A program made the position numbers and the translations under genes. Below the pieces are notes generated by a model. That model saw only the letters and a list, made by a program, of their open reading frames with translations, was not told the origin of the DNA and did not search any database. This document shows positions 1 through 10,870 of a DNA stretch of 64,000 nucleotides, one piece after another; position 1 is the first letter of the stretch, and every line of letters starts with the position of its first letter. The DNA is from Candidula unifasciata (lineage: Eukaryota > Mollusca > Gastropoda > Stylommatophora > Geomitridae): NCBI GenBank assembly GCA_905116865.2, contig CAJHNH020000557.1, forward strand, positions 820,184-884,183. Reading direction: 5' to 3'.

Positions 1-782
1 CTTGACAATACAGACTATAACAACCTGTGACATCCAGCTACAAAAGCTTGACAATACAGACTATAACAACCTGAGACATCCAGCTACAAAAGCTTGACAA
101 TACAGACTATAACAACCTGAGACATCCAGCTACAAAAGCTTGACAATACAGACTATAACAACCTGAGACATCCAGCTACAAAAGCATGACAATACAGACT
201 ATAACAACCTGTGACATCCAGCTACAAAAGCTTGACAATACAGACTATAACAACCTGAGACATCCAGCTACAAAAGCTTGACAATACAGACTATAACAAC
301 CTGAGACATCCAGCTACAAAAGCTTGACAATACAGACTATAACAACCTGAGACCTTCAGCTACAAAAGCTTGACAATACAGACTATAACAACCTGAGACA
401 TCCAGCTACAAAAGCTTGACAATACAGACTAAAACAACCTGAGACATCCAGCTACAAAAGCATGACAATACAGACTACAACAACCTGTGACATCCAGCTA
501 CAAAAGCTTGACAATACAGACTATAACAACCTGTGACATCCAGCTACAAAAGCTTGACAATACAGACTATAACAACCTGTGACATCCAGCTACAAAAGCT
601 TGACAATACAGACTATAACAACCTGAGACATCCAGCTACAAAAGCTTGACAATACAGACTATAACAACCTGAGACATCCAGCTACAAAAGCATGACAATA
701 CAGACTATAACAACCTGAGACATCCAGCTACAAAAGCTAGACAATACAGACTATAACAACCTGAGACATCCAGCTACAAAAG
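1..782. repeat. 46-bp minisatellite, 17 copies
   Basis: Seventeen head-to-tail units of 46 bp fill the left edge with no length change. Units differ by single substitutions (gag/gtg before acatcc, cttg/catg). The array continues off the window. It lies in the intron after the last visible finger exon. Confidence 0.98.
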
Positions 783-997
783 CTAGACAATACAGACTAC
801 TGGCCTGAGCCTGACAACATGGACTACTAGCCTGAGCCTGACAACACAGACTACTGGCTTGAGCCTGACAACATGGACTACTAGCCTGAGCCTGACAACA
901 TGGACTACTGGCCTGAGCCTGACAACATAGACTACTGGCCTGAGCCTGACAACATAGACTACTGGCCTGAGCCTGACAACACATTCTACTGGCCTGA
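783..997. repeat. 27-bp minisatellite, about 7 copies
   Basis: Units beginning cctgagcctgacaaca repeat every 27 bp from 804 to 992. Parts of the unit (gacaa-acagactac and cctgag) also occur in the adjoining 46-bp unit, so this array probably arose from its end. It stops about 30 bp from the donor of the finger exon at 1,024. Confidence 0.95.
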
Positions 998-1023
998 GGA
1001 CCCACCGACACTGGATGCCTTAC

Positions 1024-1107
1024 CAGTGTGGATCCTGTAGTGCTGTTGGAGATGTGTTTGCTGTTTGAATGCTCGGTCACAACACTGACAAACAAACTTG
1101 CGCTCTC
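1024..1107 (-). CDS. C2H2 zinc-finger exon, eighth visible finger
   Basis: This 84-bp minus-strand exon has acceptor tttcacag and donor GTAAGG, in the shared phase. It encodes linker GERKFV, CQCC, helix QQTHLQQ and HYRIH, ending HTG. Recognition positions -1, 2, 3 and 6 are Q, T, H and Q. The longest reading frame across this place runs in a different frame, so the exon is easily missed. Because it ends in a good donor and not a stop, the gene continues to the left of the window with at least one more exon. A 27-bp minisatellite begins only about 30 bp into the following intron and grades into a 46-bp array that reaches the window edge. Confidence 0.91.
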
Positions 1108-1330
1108 CTGTGAAAGGACAGGTTTCTTTAAATGCCTAGCTACTATTTTTTTGTCAACTGGGGTGCGAAACAGACAGAGAGAGGTCTTAATGTCTATTCA
1201 GAGCCAGTTCTGATGTAAAGACATAAGTTATAAACAGCTGGCAGAATAGTGAGTGAAACAGATGTGGTTTCACTGAATAATGCTGAGAACAGCATAGAAT
1301 GATTAAAATGTCTTAAAGGAACTCACATAT

Positions 1331-1823
1331 TTACAAGTGACACTATTATTGTGGGAAGTCCATACTGGCTACTGAGGAAGAGGACAGAGCACATGTGGGA
1401 ATGCCCCAGTGATATCAATTCTTGGTTCATTCAAATCACAAAGATAACTAGTTACCCCAGTCAGAAGACTAGTAAGAAAACTATAGCACAATGAAGAAGG
1501 CAACTCACAAAGAAACCCACATCAGCAGCAGAGAATCCACAGTGTTTGGACATGTATTGAAAAGGGAGATAATAAAATAAATCATGAGTACAAGCAACCT
1601 GAAGAGTAAGAGGGGCAGGAGGAGACCAAGGCAGCAGAGAATCAAGTGTTTGGTCATGTCATGAGAAGGGAGATAATAAAGTAAATCATGAGTACAAGCA
1701 ACCTGAAGGGGAAGAGAGGCAGGAGGAGACTAAGGCAGCAGATTTTAGTTGAGCATCATGGTATGGAGGATCATATGTATCAGTAAGATGACAGACCAAA
1801 GGCCGTGGACAGATATGCTATGG
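1331..1823 (+). mobile_element. non-LTR retrotransposon remnants (RT C-terminal region)
   Basis: Bases 1,540-1,740 hold two tandem ~100-bp copies that translate with stops as VFGHV(L/M)(K)RE...KRGRRR, the usual C-terminal region of LINE reverse transcriptases (FGHV...RGRPR). They are followed by a DRPKAVDRYAM-like tail. The stretch 1,370-1,440 resembles the LINE tail at 57,960-58,050. All are broken by stops and frameshifts. Confidence 0.6.
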
Positions 1824-2516
1824 CATGGACTATAACACAACAACTGGTCACCAGTTGGTGTTTGAACCGGCATGGACTATAACACAACAACTGGTCACAA
1901 GTTGGTGTTTGAACCGGCATGGACTATAACACAACAACTGGTCACCAGTTGGTGTTTGAACCGGCATGGACTATAACACAACAACTGGTCACCAGTTGGT
2001 GTTTGAACCAGCATGGACTATAACACAACAACTGGTCACCAGTTGGTGTTTGAACCGGCATGGACTATAACACAACAACTGGTCACCAGTTGGTGTTTGA
2101 ACCAGCATGGACTATAACACAACAACTGGTCACCAGTTGGTGTTTGAACCAGCATGGACTATAACACAACAACTGGTCACCAGTTGGTGTTTGAACCAGC
2201 ATGGACTATAACACAACAACTGGTCACCAGTTGGTGTTTGAACCGGCATGGACTATAACACAACAACTGGTCCCCAGTTGGTGTTTGAACCGGCATGGAC
2301 TATAACACAACTGGTCACCAGTTGGTGTTTGAACCAGCATGGACTATAACACAACTGGTCACCAGTTGGTGTTTGAACCAGCATGGACTATAACCCAACA
2401 ACTGGTCACCAGTTGGTGTTTGAACCAGCATGGACTATAACACAACAACTGGTCACCAGTTGGTGTGTGAACCAGCATGGACTATAACACAACTGGTCAC
2501 CAGTTGGTGTTTGAAC
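1824..2516. repeat. 47-bp minisatellite, 15 copies
   Basis: Fifteen units begin catggactataac. Most are 47 bp, and a few are 44 bp through loss of one aca triplet. Each unit contains the near-perfect palindrome aactggtcaccagtt. The first unit continues directly from a LINE C-terminal remnant. Confidence 0.98.
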
Positions 2517-3266
2517 AATCCCAATAGTAAAAAATGTATTCACTCAGTTTCCAACATATTCCAAGAGACGGTCATCATCATTATCAAGTAGCATGCCACC
2601 TGCCACAGACGATCATGCCACTACACATCCATCAGTCTCCAACAGGATGCATCAACTGAAGTGCAGCATCAACAGTGCAACAAATGTTTATTACACGCAC
2701 AACAAAGTTCCTGTATGTTCAGTGGTAACAGCTATGGCAGTGAAGTGGCACGGTTGTTTTCCAATCTTGTGGTCTTCTGCTTCTTAGTCTTCACATGCTA
2801 TAAACTCCAATGACAAGTTCTGGTTGTTTGCCTGCTTCTGGACCAGTCTCGTTCAAGAACTTGAATCCTGCGTGCTCATACATTTTACAGATGTAGCTTA
2901 CTTGTATGCAGACTGTTGGTTCTCCGACTGGAGAAAAATCCTGTGGTCATTTGTCATATCTTTATTCAGGCAGATATATATATATTTTTTTTTAAACTGG
3001 CTGGGTTCACAGGCGGCCCCCAACTATAATGTGATGAGAGTTGTGCATCTTTCCAAATGACTTGTGTTATTATGTGCTATGGGGACCATCACAGCCCACG
3101 GTGAAGGTGAGTGTGACTAGCAAAACCTGCCTGTCTTCCACAATCAGAGCGTGGGATTCTAGGATCGTTGTTGCCAGTAAATAGACTCAGTGTGTTTCTT
3201 CAAAGACCTTATCCCTTAACCTACCTGCACATTGTTGTTTCCCTTTATTCCCATTCCTTTCCTGAT

Positions 3267-3305
<39 letters not shown>

Positions 3306-3683
3306 ATGCAACACGGTCCAAGGTATTGTGTTCCTACAGATCTACCTCAATCCCTGTCTCATTCATGTCTCGCTTCCACATATCTTTTACTCATTTGTAA
3401 TTCACCAAAGAGAATGTGTTGAGGAACTCTTTCATCCTCCAATCTCCAAGTATGACCCAGCCACCTGAGCCTTCAGCGACTGAGCACTGAGACTTGCAAC
3501 CTACAATCGATACCAGAAAATGTTTTCTAAAGAACAAGACAGCCGGCCGGCCAGCAGGTCACTGGACCTATCACCAACTTGGTGCCGGTGGCTCTAGCAA
3601 AACAGAGCGGGCGGCACAATATACCCAACATGACACAAGTCCAGGAAAACAGCCCTTGATTGTTGATGTCCAGTTGTATTTAC
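2517..3683. other. intron sequence with poly-C tract and diverged repeat
   Basis: No exon is seen. A run of about 37 C residues lies near 3,265-3,302. The stretch 3,060-3,170 shares gtgtgactagcaa and cagNgtgggatt with 59,990-60,100, so both are probably copies of one old interspersed repeat. Confidence 0.5.
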
Positions 3684-3767
3684 CTGTATGAACAACATGA
3701 TGTTTTTGCAGGTGTGTCAGCTGCTTGAAGGCTCGGCTGCAGATCTGGCACACATACTTCCTCTCAC
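3684..3767 (-). CDS. C2H2 zinc-finger exon, seventh visible finger
   Basis: This 84-bp minus-strand exon has acceptor ttgacag and donor GTAAAT. The phase is identical to that of the other small exons. It encodes linker GERKYV, CQIC, helix QLTHLQK and HHVVH, ending HTG. Recognition positions -1, 2, 3 and 6 are Q, T, H and K. Its closest relative is the exon at 8,007-8,090. The intron upstream of it (3,768-8,006) contains a tRNA-derived SINE pair, the 33-bp minisatellite and a LINE fragment. The downstream intron contains the 47-bp minisatellite and a long poly-C tract. Confidence 0.93.
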
Positions 3768-3849
3768 CTGTCAACGAAAAACAGCGACGTAAAAAAAAAA
3801 AAATTGGCTACCACAAGCTTAGAATTATCTCAATGCAAAAAACAGTTTT

Positions 3850-4010
3850 TTATTTTAAATGATCTTGGCTCCCAGGTCGACCCAGCCCTAAATGCGTACA
3901 AGGTACAGTCCTGGGAAGTAAAGGCAGCTGGTGTGATGTTGACCAAATCACCTACTGAGTGCCGATTGGTCTATAAAATGAAGGCCTAGCCTTATATGCC
4001 AAATACACAT
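3850..4010 (+). mobile_element. SINE family 1 fragment (5'-truncated)
   Basis: Shares gatcttggctcccaggtc, ggtacagtcctgggaag and ggtctataaaatg with copies at 38,850-39,060 and 56,835-57,075. Those copies carry a tRNA-like head with A and B boxes; this one lacks the head. Confidence 0.7.
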
Positions 4011-4061
4011 GAAAAGGATCCATCAGAGCAACTACCTGAGACAGCTGCACGTTGACTGATA

Positions 4062-4440
4062 TTTGATACAATGGATCAACATCATGGCACAAGGGTGGTA
4101 ACCCATAAGTGCTCTGTTCCACTTCTCTAACTCAAGCCTGTCTGAAAATATCAGCACAGTGCACGAACTCCGCAACACTGGCCAAGATCCTGAAATACTC
4201 AGATTTTTAACTCCAAATTTTGCCCAGGAAGCACCAATAGGCTACTCTATTCGATTTCCAACTGCCAAGGGATTTTTTTATGTGCACATCAACACACACG
4301 GGTGTCCGATTTTACTACCCAGCTACTAGGGGAAGTTTCTAGAGGTCCACGTGAAAAATCCCAGCCTTTACTGGTGCTTGAACCCGGGACCTTCAGCAAC
4401 TGAGGCGGATGCCATGCTTGGAGACCACTCAGCCCTGCAT
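4062..4440 (-). mobile_element. SINE family 2 copy
   Basis: About 380 bp closely matches 44,655-45,030 along its length (shared cagtgcacgaactccg, aaattttgccc, caactgccaaggg). The right end, read on the minus strand, has a B-box-like ggttcaagcacc, consistent with a tRNA-derived head. Confidence 0.7.
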
Positions 4441-4797
4441 GTATTTACCATCCTCTTCTCAGACGCTCAGCTTATAATATAAATGTCATCATTTTCTTCT
4501 TTGTCCCTTTTTTTTCCCCTCACACAGCATGGCCTGTGGCATCCAGTTCCAACAAATACACCTCAATTCATGTATCATTAATGTCCCATTTGCACAGATC
4601 TTTATACTATAGTCTTCCTCTACACCAAAGAGGATTTCCTCAGAAACTTTACTGAAGATCGAACCCAGATCTGTGCTGACAGGTAAGAACATTGCCATCT
4701 GCACCATCATCAATCTGGAGTGACAGATATGTGGTCTGATTGAGAAGGTAGCATGTCAACTAAGATGTGCACACGGCAATGAGCTATATTTAACTGC
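4441..4797. other. intron sequence, nothing recognised
   Basis: I see no exon, RNA gene or repeat here. The only sizeable reading frame (minus strand, 74 codons) has no recognisable motif. Confidence 0.5.
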
Positions 4798-6181
4798 TAG
4801 GTCCAGTCTGATGGACCTACAATCAACAGTTAGGTCCAGTCTGATGGACCTACAATCAACAGCTAGGTCCAGTCAGATGGACCTACAATCAACAGCTAGG
4901 TCCAGTATGATGGACCTACAATCAACAGCTAGGTCCAGTCTGATGGACCTACAATCAACACCTAAGTCCAGTCTGATGGACCTAAAATCAACAGCTAGGT
5001 CCAGTCTGATGGACCTAAAATCAACAGCTAGGTCCAGTCTGATGGACCTACAATCAACAGCTAGGTCCAGTCTGATGGACCTACAATCAACAGCTAGGTC
5101 CAGTCTGATGGACCTACAATTAACAGCTAGGTCCAGCCTGATGGACCTACGATCAACAGCTAGGTCCAGTATGATGGACCTACAATCAACACCTAGGTCC
5201 AGTCTGATGGACCTACGATCAACAGCTAGGTCCAGTCTAATGGACCTACAATCAACAGCTAGGTCCAGTCTGATGGACCTACGATCAACAGCTAGGTCCA
5301 GCCTGATGGACCTACAATCAACACCTAGGTCCAGTCTGATGGACCTACGATCAACAGCTAGGTCCAGTTTGATGGACCTACAATCAACATCTAGGTTCAG
5401 TCTGATGAAACTATAATCAACAGCTAGGTCCAGTATGATGGACCTACAATCAACAGCTAGGTCTAGTCTGATGGACCTACAATCAACAGCTAGGTCAAGT
5501 CTGATGGACCTACAATCAACAGCTAGGTCCAGTATGATGGACCTACAATCAACATCTAGGTCCAGTCTGATGGACCTACAATCAACGCTAGGTCCAGTCT
5601 GATGGACCTACAATCAACAGTTAGGTCCAGTCTGATGGACCTATGATCAACAGCTAGGTCCAGCCTGATGGACCTACAATGAACACCTAGGTCCAGTCTG
5701 ATGGACCTACGATCAACAGCTAGGTCCAGTCTGATGGACCTACGATCAACAGCTAGGTCCAGTATGATGGACCTACAATCAACATCTAGGTTCAGTCTGA
5801 TGAAACTATAATCAACAGCTAGGTCCAGTATGATGGACCTACAATCAACAGCTAGGTCTAGTCTGATGGACCTACAATCACACCTACAGACTAGGTCCAG
5901 TCTGATGGAACTACAATCAACAGCTAAGTCCAGTATGATGGACCTACAATCAACAGCCAGGTCCAGTCTGATGGACCTACAGTCAACAGCCAGGTCCAGT
6001 CTGATGGACCTACAATCAACAGCTAGGTCCAGTCTGATGGACCTACAATCACACCTACAGACTAGGTCCAGTCTGATGGACCTACAATCAACAGCTAGGT
6101 CCAGTCTGATGGACCTACAATCACACCTACAGACTAGGTCCAGTCTGATGGACCTACAATCAGACACACAGCTGTTTCCAG
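4798..6181. repeat. 33-bp minisatellite, about 41 copies
   Basis: Units of taggtccagtctgatgg plus 16 bp repeat for 1.38 kb, with a 36-bp variant (cacctacagac) in the right third. Each unit carries 8-bp inverted arms (taggtcca / tggaccta) around a 6-nt loop. Because 33 is a multiple of 3, both strands show ~200-codon frames; these are repeat artefacts. Confidence 0.98.
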
Positions 6182-6309
6182 TCTAGCTAACATTCCAAAG
6201 AACAATTCCTTGACAGAAATTAAGTTCTTGTGCTGGTACTGCACAGCATATTAGTTCTTGAGATAGGAGAGGGATAGTTAAATTCTGCAACACAGTCCCA
6301 CTTGAGAAA

Positions 6310-6780
6310 CAGCTGTACACACATGCCATCATTGTCACTGACTCACAGAGCATGTTGAGAAAGGTGGAGACAGGCATGCTCCGTGCAGAGTAGCAAGCAT
6401 CACTTAAAAGGTCCTGGGTAGTTAGTATCCTTTGGATATTTTCTACAAGTAATGCCAGTGTGTTGGGAAATGAGCAGGCAGACAGACTGGCCGGTTTGCA
6501 CCACTTAGTGGTGAATTGATGTATGACAAGCTGGATGTTGCGAGAGCCCTTTGAGAGCCAGTGAACAGTGCCAAGGAACAGACAGATAATTACGGTCTGA
6601 GGAGAATGGCAATGCGAGGAGTGAGAAGAGGATCTGGCCGACGCCTGACACTCAGGGGAAACGGCGAGATGGATATACAATCAGACAGTTACTGGTACCA
6701 TCAGAATTTTAACTCTTCGCTTGTTGCTGAAGATGGTATCCCGAGTGCTATGATGTTGATTCTTAATTCAACATTCTTTG
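6310..6780 (+). mobile_element. LINE remnant with RNase H motif
   Basis: The plus strand encodes NASVLGNEQADRLAG near 6,445-6,495, the RNase H motif (G-x-GNExAD-x-LA) of jockey/I-type non-LTR retrotransposons. RRMAM...GRRLTLR-like sequence follows. The frame is broken, so this is a decayed fragment. Confidence 0.75.
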
Positions 6781-7302
6781 CAACACAGTCCCTTGAAGAA
6801 AGTGCTAGTTTCATGTCAGGAGAAAAGTCTCTATGCTAATTTCATTCTGACAGATTTAACTCAAAGCTTAGATGAGATTAATGTTCAGATTTCAGAGTTA
6901 AAACGCACTGCCTTCTAAAGGATCCACAACCAATCACTGTACACCAAACATAGCGTATGCAACAACAGCCACAGCTCTTGTTAAATCATCACAACTCATA
7001 CCAACAATGAATTTATGATTTTAACAATAAAGTCACATTCTCAATGCGTTTACAGAAAAGCCGAACCAAATATAATTCTACACAAATAACCAGATACAAT
7101 CTGCTTTGAACAAAGAAAGAAAAGCAAAATGTCAACGATGGAGAGGTGGTTATGGAGCACTCAACCAAACAAAGCTACAATTACAATAGGGACATGGGAA
7201 ATATTTAACAACAAAACACTCAAGTGCAAGAAAACTTGGATATTGTGCTAAGAACTAGAGGAAGATTTACTATCCTGAGAGATTTGAGCTAAGCCTCAGA
7301 TT
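6781..7302. other. intron sequence, nothing recognised
   Basis: AT-rich unique-looking sequence with no exon or repeat that I can support. Confidence 0.5.
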
Positions 7303-7380
7303 TACCCATATGGGTCAGAGAGTTACCCATATGGGTCAGAGAGTTACCCATATGGGTCAGAGAGTTACCCATATGGGTCG
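7303..7380. repeat. 21-bp palindromic tandem repeat, ~4 copies
   Basis: Four units of tacccatatgggtcagagag(t) follow one another. Each contains the perfect 12-bp palindrome acccatatgggt. Confidence 0.95.
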
Positions 7381-7559
7381 GTTTGCCAAAAACTACAACA
7401 GAAGATTTTGATAACAACTGCAATTCTATAATTCTGCTATAAACAATCATTTCAAATTAACCAAATAGAGATTTTTTTTTATAAGAATCATGATATGGGA
7501 TTCAAAAAAGAACTTCCTTGGCATGTTTTTCAAGGATTACATTAAGAGATCTGACCATA

Positions 7560-7745
7560 CCTGTGTTTTCTTTAGAACTACAGTGGAAGATTTACTGCTG
7601 TAGAAGACTGTACCAGTACTCCACTGGAAGATTTACTAAAGTGGGAGAACTGTAGTAAGAAATACAACAGAAGATTTACTACAGTGGGAGACTGTACTAG
7701 GAACTACACTGGAAGATTTACCATATTGGGAGACATATAGATTGC
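7560..7745. repeat. degenerate ~40-bp tandem repeat
   Basis: Four or five diverged units share gaagatttac and gggaga-ctgta motifs. This is an old, eroded array. Confidence 0.6.
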
Positions 7746-8006
7746 AATGAGAAATAGTTATAAAAACTAAACAGAAAACTGTGCAAACTAAAAAAAGAAA
7801 AGACAATTAAAACCATGTAGATATGTGTCTTGAAACCAAAAACTATAAAAAAAACAAGTTTAGAAAAATGCCACTCAGAACAAAATAAACAGACCGCTGT
7901 TCAAAACCAAAACTTACATAGTGAAAAAAGGAATAAATACAACAGACACAGAGAAAATATTAGGGAGGAAATGAACTGTGCACTTCACACCAAAACTATG
8001 TATTAC

Positions 8007-8090
8007 CAGTGTGAATTCTATGATGCTGCTGCAAATGTGTCATTTGTTTGAAAGCACGGCTACAAAGCTGGCAGACATATTTGCGCTCAC
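8007..8090 (-). CDS. C2H2 zinc-finger exon, sixth visible finger
   Basis: This 84-bp minus-strand exon has acceptor cttgcag and donor GTAATA, in the shared Gly-splitting phase. It encodes one finger: linker GERKYV, CQLC, helix QMTHLQQ, HHRIH, then HTG. Recognition positions -1, 2, 3 and 6 are Q, T, H and Q. This and the next two exons downstream (3,684-3,767 and 1,024-1,107) share CQxC and THLQ features, which separates them from the SHLQ exons upstream. They look like a second sub-group made by exon duplication. The donor is weaker than the GTGAGT sites elsewhere in the gene, which would suit optional inclusion, but that is inference. Confidence 0.92.
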
Positions 8091-8461
8091 CTGCAAGAAA
8101 GAATCAACAAGTTATGAAAGTGGTCAGGGTTTGAGCTGCAGCCAGGTATTTCTACAGTAACTCCTGAAGACAGACTACTACCTTCACCAGGACAGGAGGA
8201 TGATCAGTTACCTTGAGAGCAAGGGAAGTGAAGAACATCCTGAAGAATGTGTCAGGTCACAGAATTACAGGAGGACGAAAAAACCAGCGGACAGAAAAAA
8301 AAAAGAGACAGAATCAGAAATAAAAATATTTTTAGACAAACTGGTACCAAACCGGTGCTAAACTACAGCCAGAGAAACAGATCAAAGAGATCCCCCTGTG
8401 TGGGTTCCGGGGCCCCATTGTAGCGGATAACAAGAACAGACCCACTGCATAGACCCAAAAG

Positions 8462-8850
8462 CATGTCGTAAGAGTCGACTAATTGGGGAGCTTCCTTTGA
8501 GGTCGGAGTGCATCTGCCGGAGAGGCAAGGAACCTACAGTCTGAGAATGAGACCTGTAAAACTGATGCACACGCAACACTTAGGTTCTGGAGCAGGACTG
8601 CAGTTCAGTAGTGGACAAGCAACTAGAACTTTCTGCCAGAGTTTCAAATAGTTGGGACAGGTATCAAGACTAACACTATACAGTGAAGTAGAGAAAGCCC
8701 TGTCACAAGACACAACAGAAGCACAGTCAGAAGTGCTCCATGCAAGCAAGGGATAGATGGAATATGAGGCTCTGAATACCAGCCTCTCTGTAGCACATAC
8801 CAAGGCTGACACTGATGTCTCTTTAAAACCTAATGGTGAAAGGCAGAACA
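8462..8850 (+). mobile_element. interspersed repeat plus LINE RT-tail fragment
   Basis: 8,462-8,580 matches 30,354-30,500 (gcatgtcgtaa, gcgac/gtcgactaatt, gagaggc-aggaac). 8,590-8,830 is the inverse of 36,727-36,960 (shared Leu/Ala-Lys-Ala-like and gcatgg segments), and its translation resembles a LINE C-terminal region (WFGHASR-type in the better copy). Both parts are broken. Confidence 0.55.
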
Positions 8851-9094
8851 GAGTATCAAGAAAAAAAGATGAAGAAAAAAACCAGACAGATCATTAAAAT
8901 TAAAGGAAGCAACAGAAACTCAAAGCATGCCACATCACACAGTACAAGAAGTGGAACGCTTATATGTGTTTAACAGTCAGTTGGGACTGGACCAGAAGAA
9001 TTCAAGAAACAATTTTAGAAACATCACCACCATCCTCCTACAGGTAGATACAGGACAGTCAGTCAGACAGACAGGTAAAAGTAGGTCAGAATAT

Positions 9095-9560
9095 TGTGAC
9101 TATTGAAGAATATTGTGACTCCTGAAAAATATTGTGACAACTAAAAAGAGTACTGTGGCAGCTGGAGAATACTGTGACAACCAGAGAATATTGTGACAAA
9201 TAGAGAATACTGTGACAAGTGGAGAATACTGTGACAACCAGAGAATATTGTGACAAATAGAGAATACTGTGACAAGTGGAGAATAATGTGACAACCAGAG
9301 AATATTGTGACAAATAGAGAATACTGTGACAAGTGGAGAATACTGTGACAACCAGAGAATATTGTGACAAAAAGAGAATACTGTGACAAGTGGAGAATAA
9401 TGTGACAACCAGAGAATACTGTGACAAGTGGAGAATACTGTGACAACCAGAGAATACTGTGATAACTGGAAGGGTTACTGTGACAAATAGAGAATATTGT
9501 TACAACTGGAGAATTACTGCAGCAACCAGAAAATACTGTGACAAGTGAAGAATATTACTG
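9095..9560. repeat. 19-bp minisatellite with 57-bp higher-order unit
   Basis: Basic unit gagaatactgtgacaacca (19 bp). In the middle, three variants (acca, atag, agtg ends) alternate regularly to make a 57-bp higher-order period. The edges are more degenerate. Confidence 0.95.
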
Positions 9561-10870
9561 ACTAGAGAAAAAGAAAATAACATCAAAATAAAACTCCTGA
9601 TGGCCACTTATGATGGCACAAAAAGGAGTTCAGCACAAATTGGTACATGTTGTTGGAGACCACAAGATGTGCACCACAACCATTATCACTCACAACAACT
9701 GACAAGCTACATGACTGCGACGATTAGGAGACATTCATTATTTAAAATACTGACCGAATTATTATGCTACCTCAAGACGATCTTAGACTTACGCTTCCCT
9801 ATGTGGGTTATAGGGCCCTATAGGACAAACACAAAAATAACCAACCAACTGTCACCTATAGAAGTATGTCATAACAGATGACTGATTAGAGTTTTGCTTA
9901 CATGATAGGCCAAAAAGTATACAGATATCACAGCCCAGCTGTAAACAACAACAGAATGTGCTAACAGTCCTATAAAGGATAAACACAGCAGAAACCTCAG
10001 ACAGTCACTGATCTGAACACAAACACACAAGCACGCATGTGCATGCACACACACACACGCACAAGCACCACTTCCCCCCCCCCCCCACCCCACTCAAGAC
10101 ATTGACTGTTTCCTAACTGACCAGGGCTCCCTAGTACACTCATTCATCAAAGGTACTAGGAAAGGTTTAGGGAAGCAAAGGTGGCCAGTATGATACTAGC
10201 CATATTACTCACTGAGTGGTTGATTAGTCTTGTTCTAAAAAAAGAAATGAGGTTACCATATCCCCACTATGCCTAAAGAGGCAAAAAGGGGTAATATTCA
10301 CTTGATCATCCAACAGAGAGAGTCAAATTCACTTTCTCTTCCATATGGGAAAGGCCAAATGTGCGTATTTTTCAACCTAAGTGGTCAACACCACTTACTC
10401 CCAAATAGAAAAGGTCAAATTATTCATCAACTAATCAAAGTCTAATGTAACATATACAACAGGTGCCTTCATAGCAGCAGCAGTACAGGTGTGAGCACAG
10501 ATTTCACACTTTTGCCATCAATTCAACAGCAAGGTAACCAGCAATCACCAACACAAGACTGTATGTCTGGTAAAGCAACAACAAAAGCTTGACAGTAAAG
10601 ATGGAGTAAGCAAAGATGTGACAGTAAGAAAAATATAAAGAGGTCTTTAAGAACAAAAGAGACATGACCAAGAGTTGGATGCCAAGAATATGAATGAAGA
10701 AAAGAAATGACTATACCAGACATAATGAAGCCATTGACAAAAATAAATTAAGACTATGATCAAAGGTTTTAAAAGATTGCACAGTCACTACAGCGTGCCT
10801 GTCAGACAGGACCACAAACACTTGAGCACATTCTACCCACTCTACCTACAACTCGAAAGAGAAACCTGGC
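9561..10870. other. intron sequence with short CA and C tracts
   Basis: No exon is seen. A CA/CG-rich stretch near 10,020-10,065 is followed by a poly-C tract (10,073-10,087). Confidence 0.5.

Noticed and set aside
1..2516. CRISPR-like array (regular repeats)
   Set aside because: Units are contiguous with no unique spacers, in eukaryotic intron DNA.
4811..6186. ~200-codon frames on both strands of the 33-bp array
   Set aside because: Both strands are open only because the unit is 11 codons without a stop; repeat artefact.
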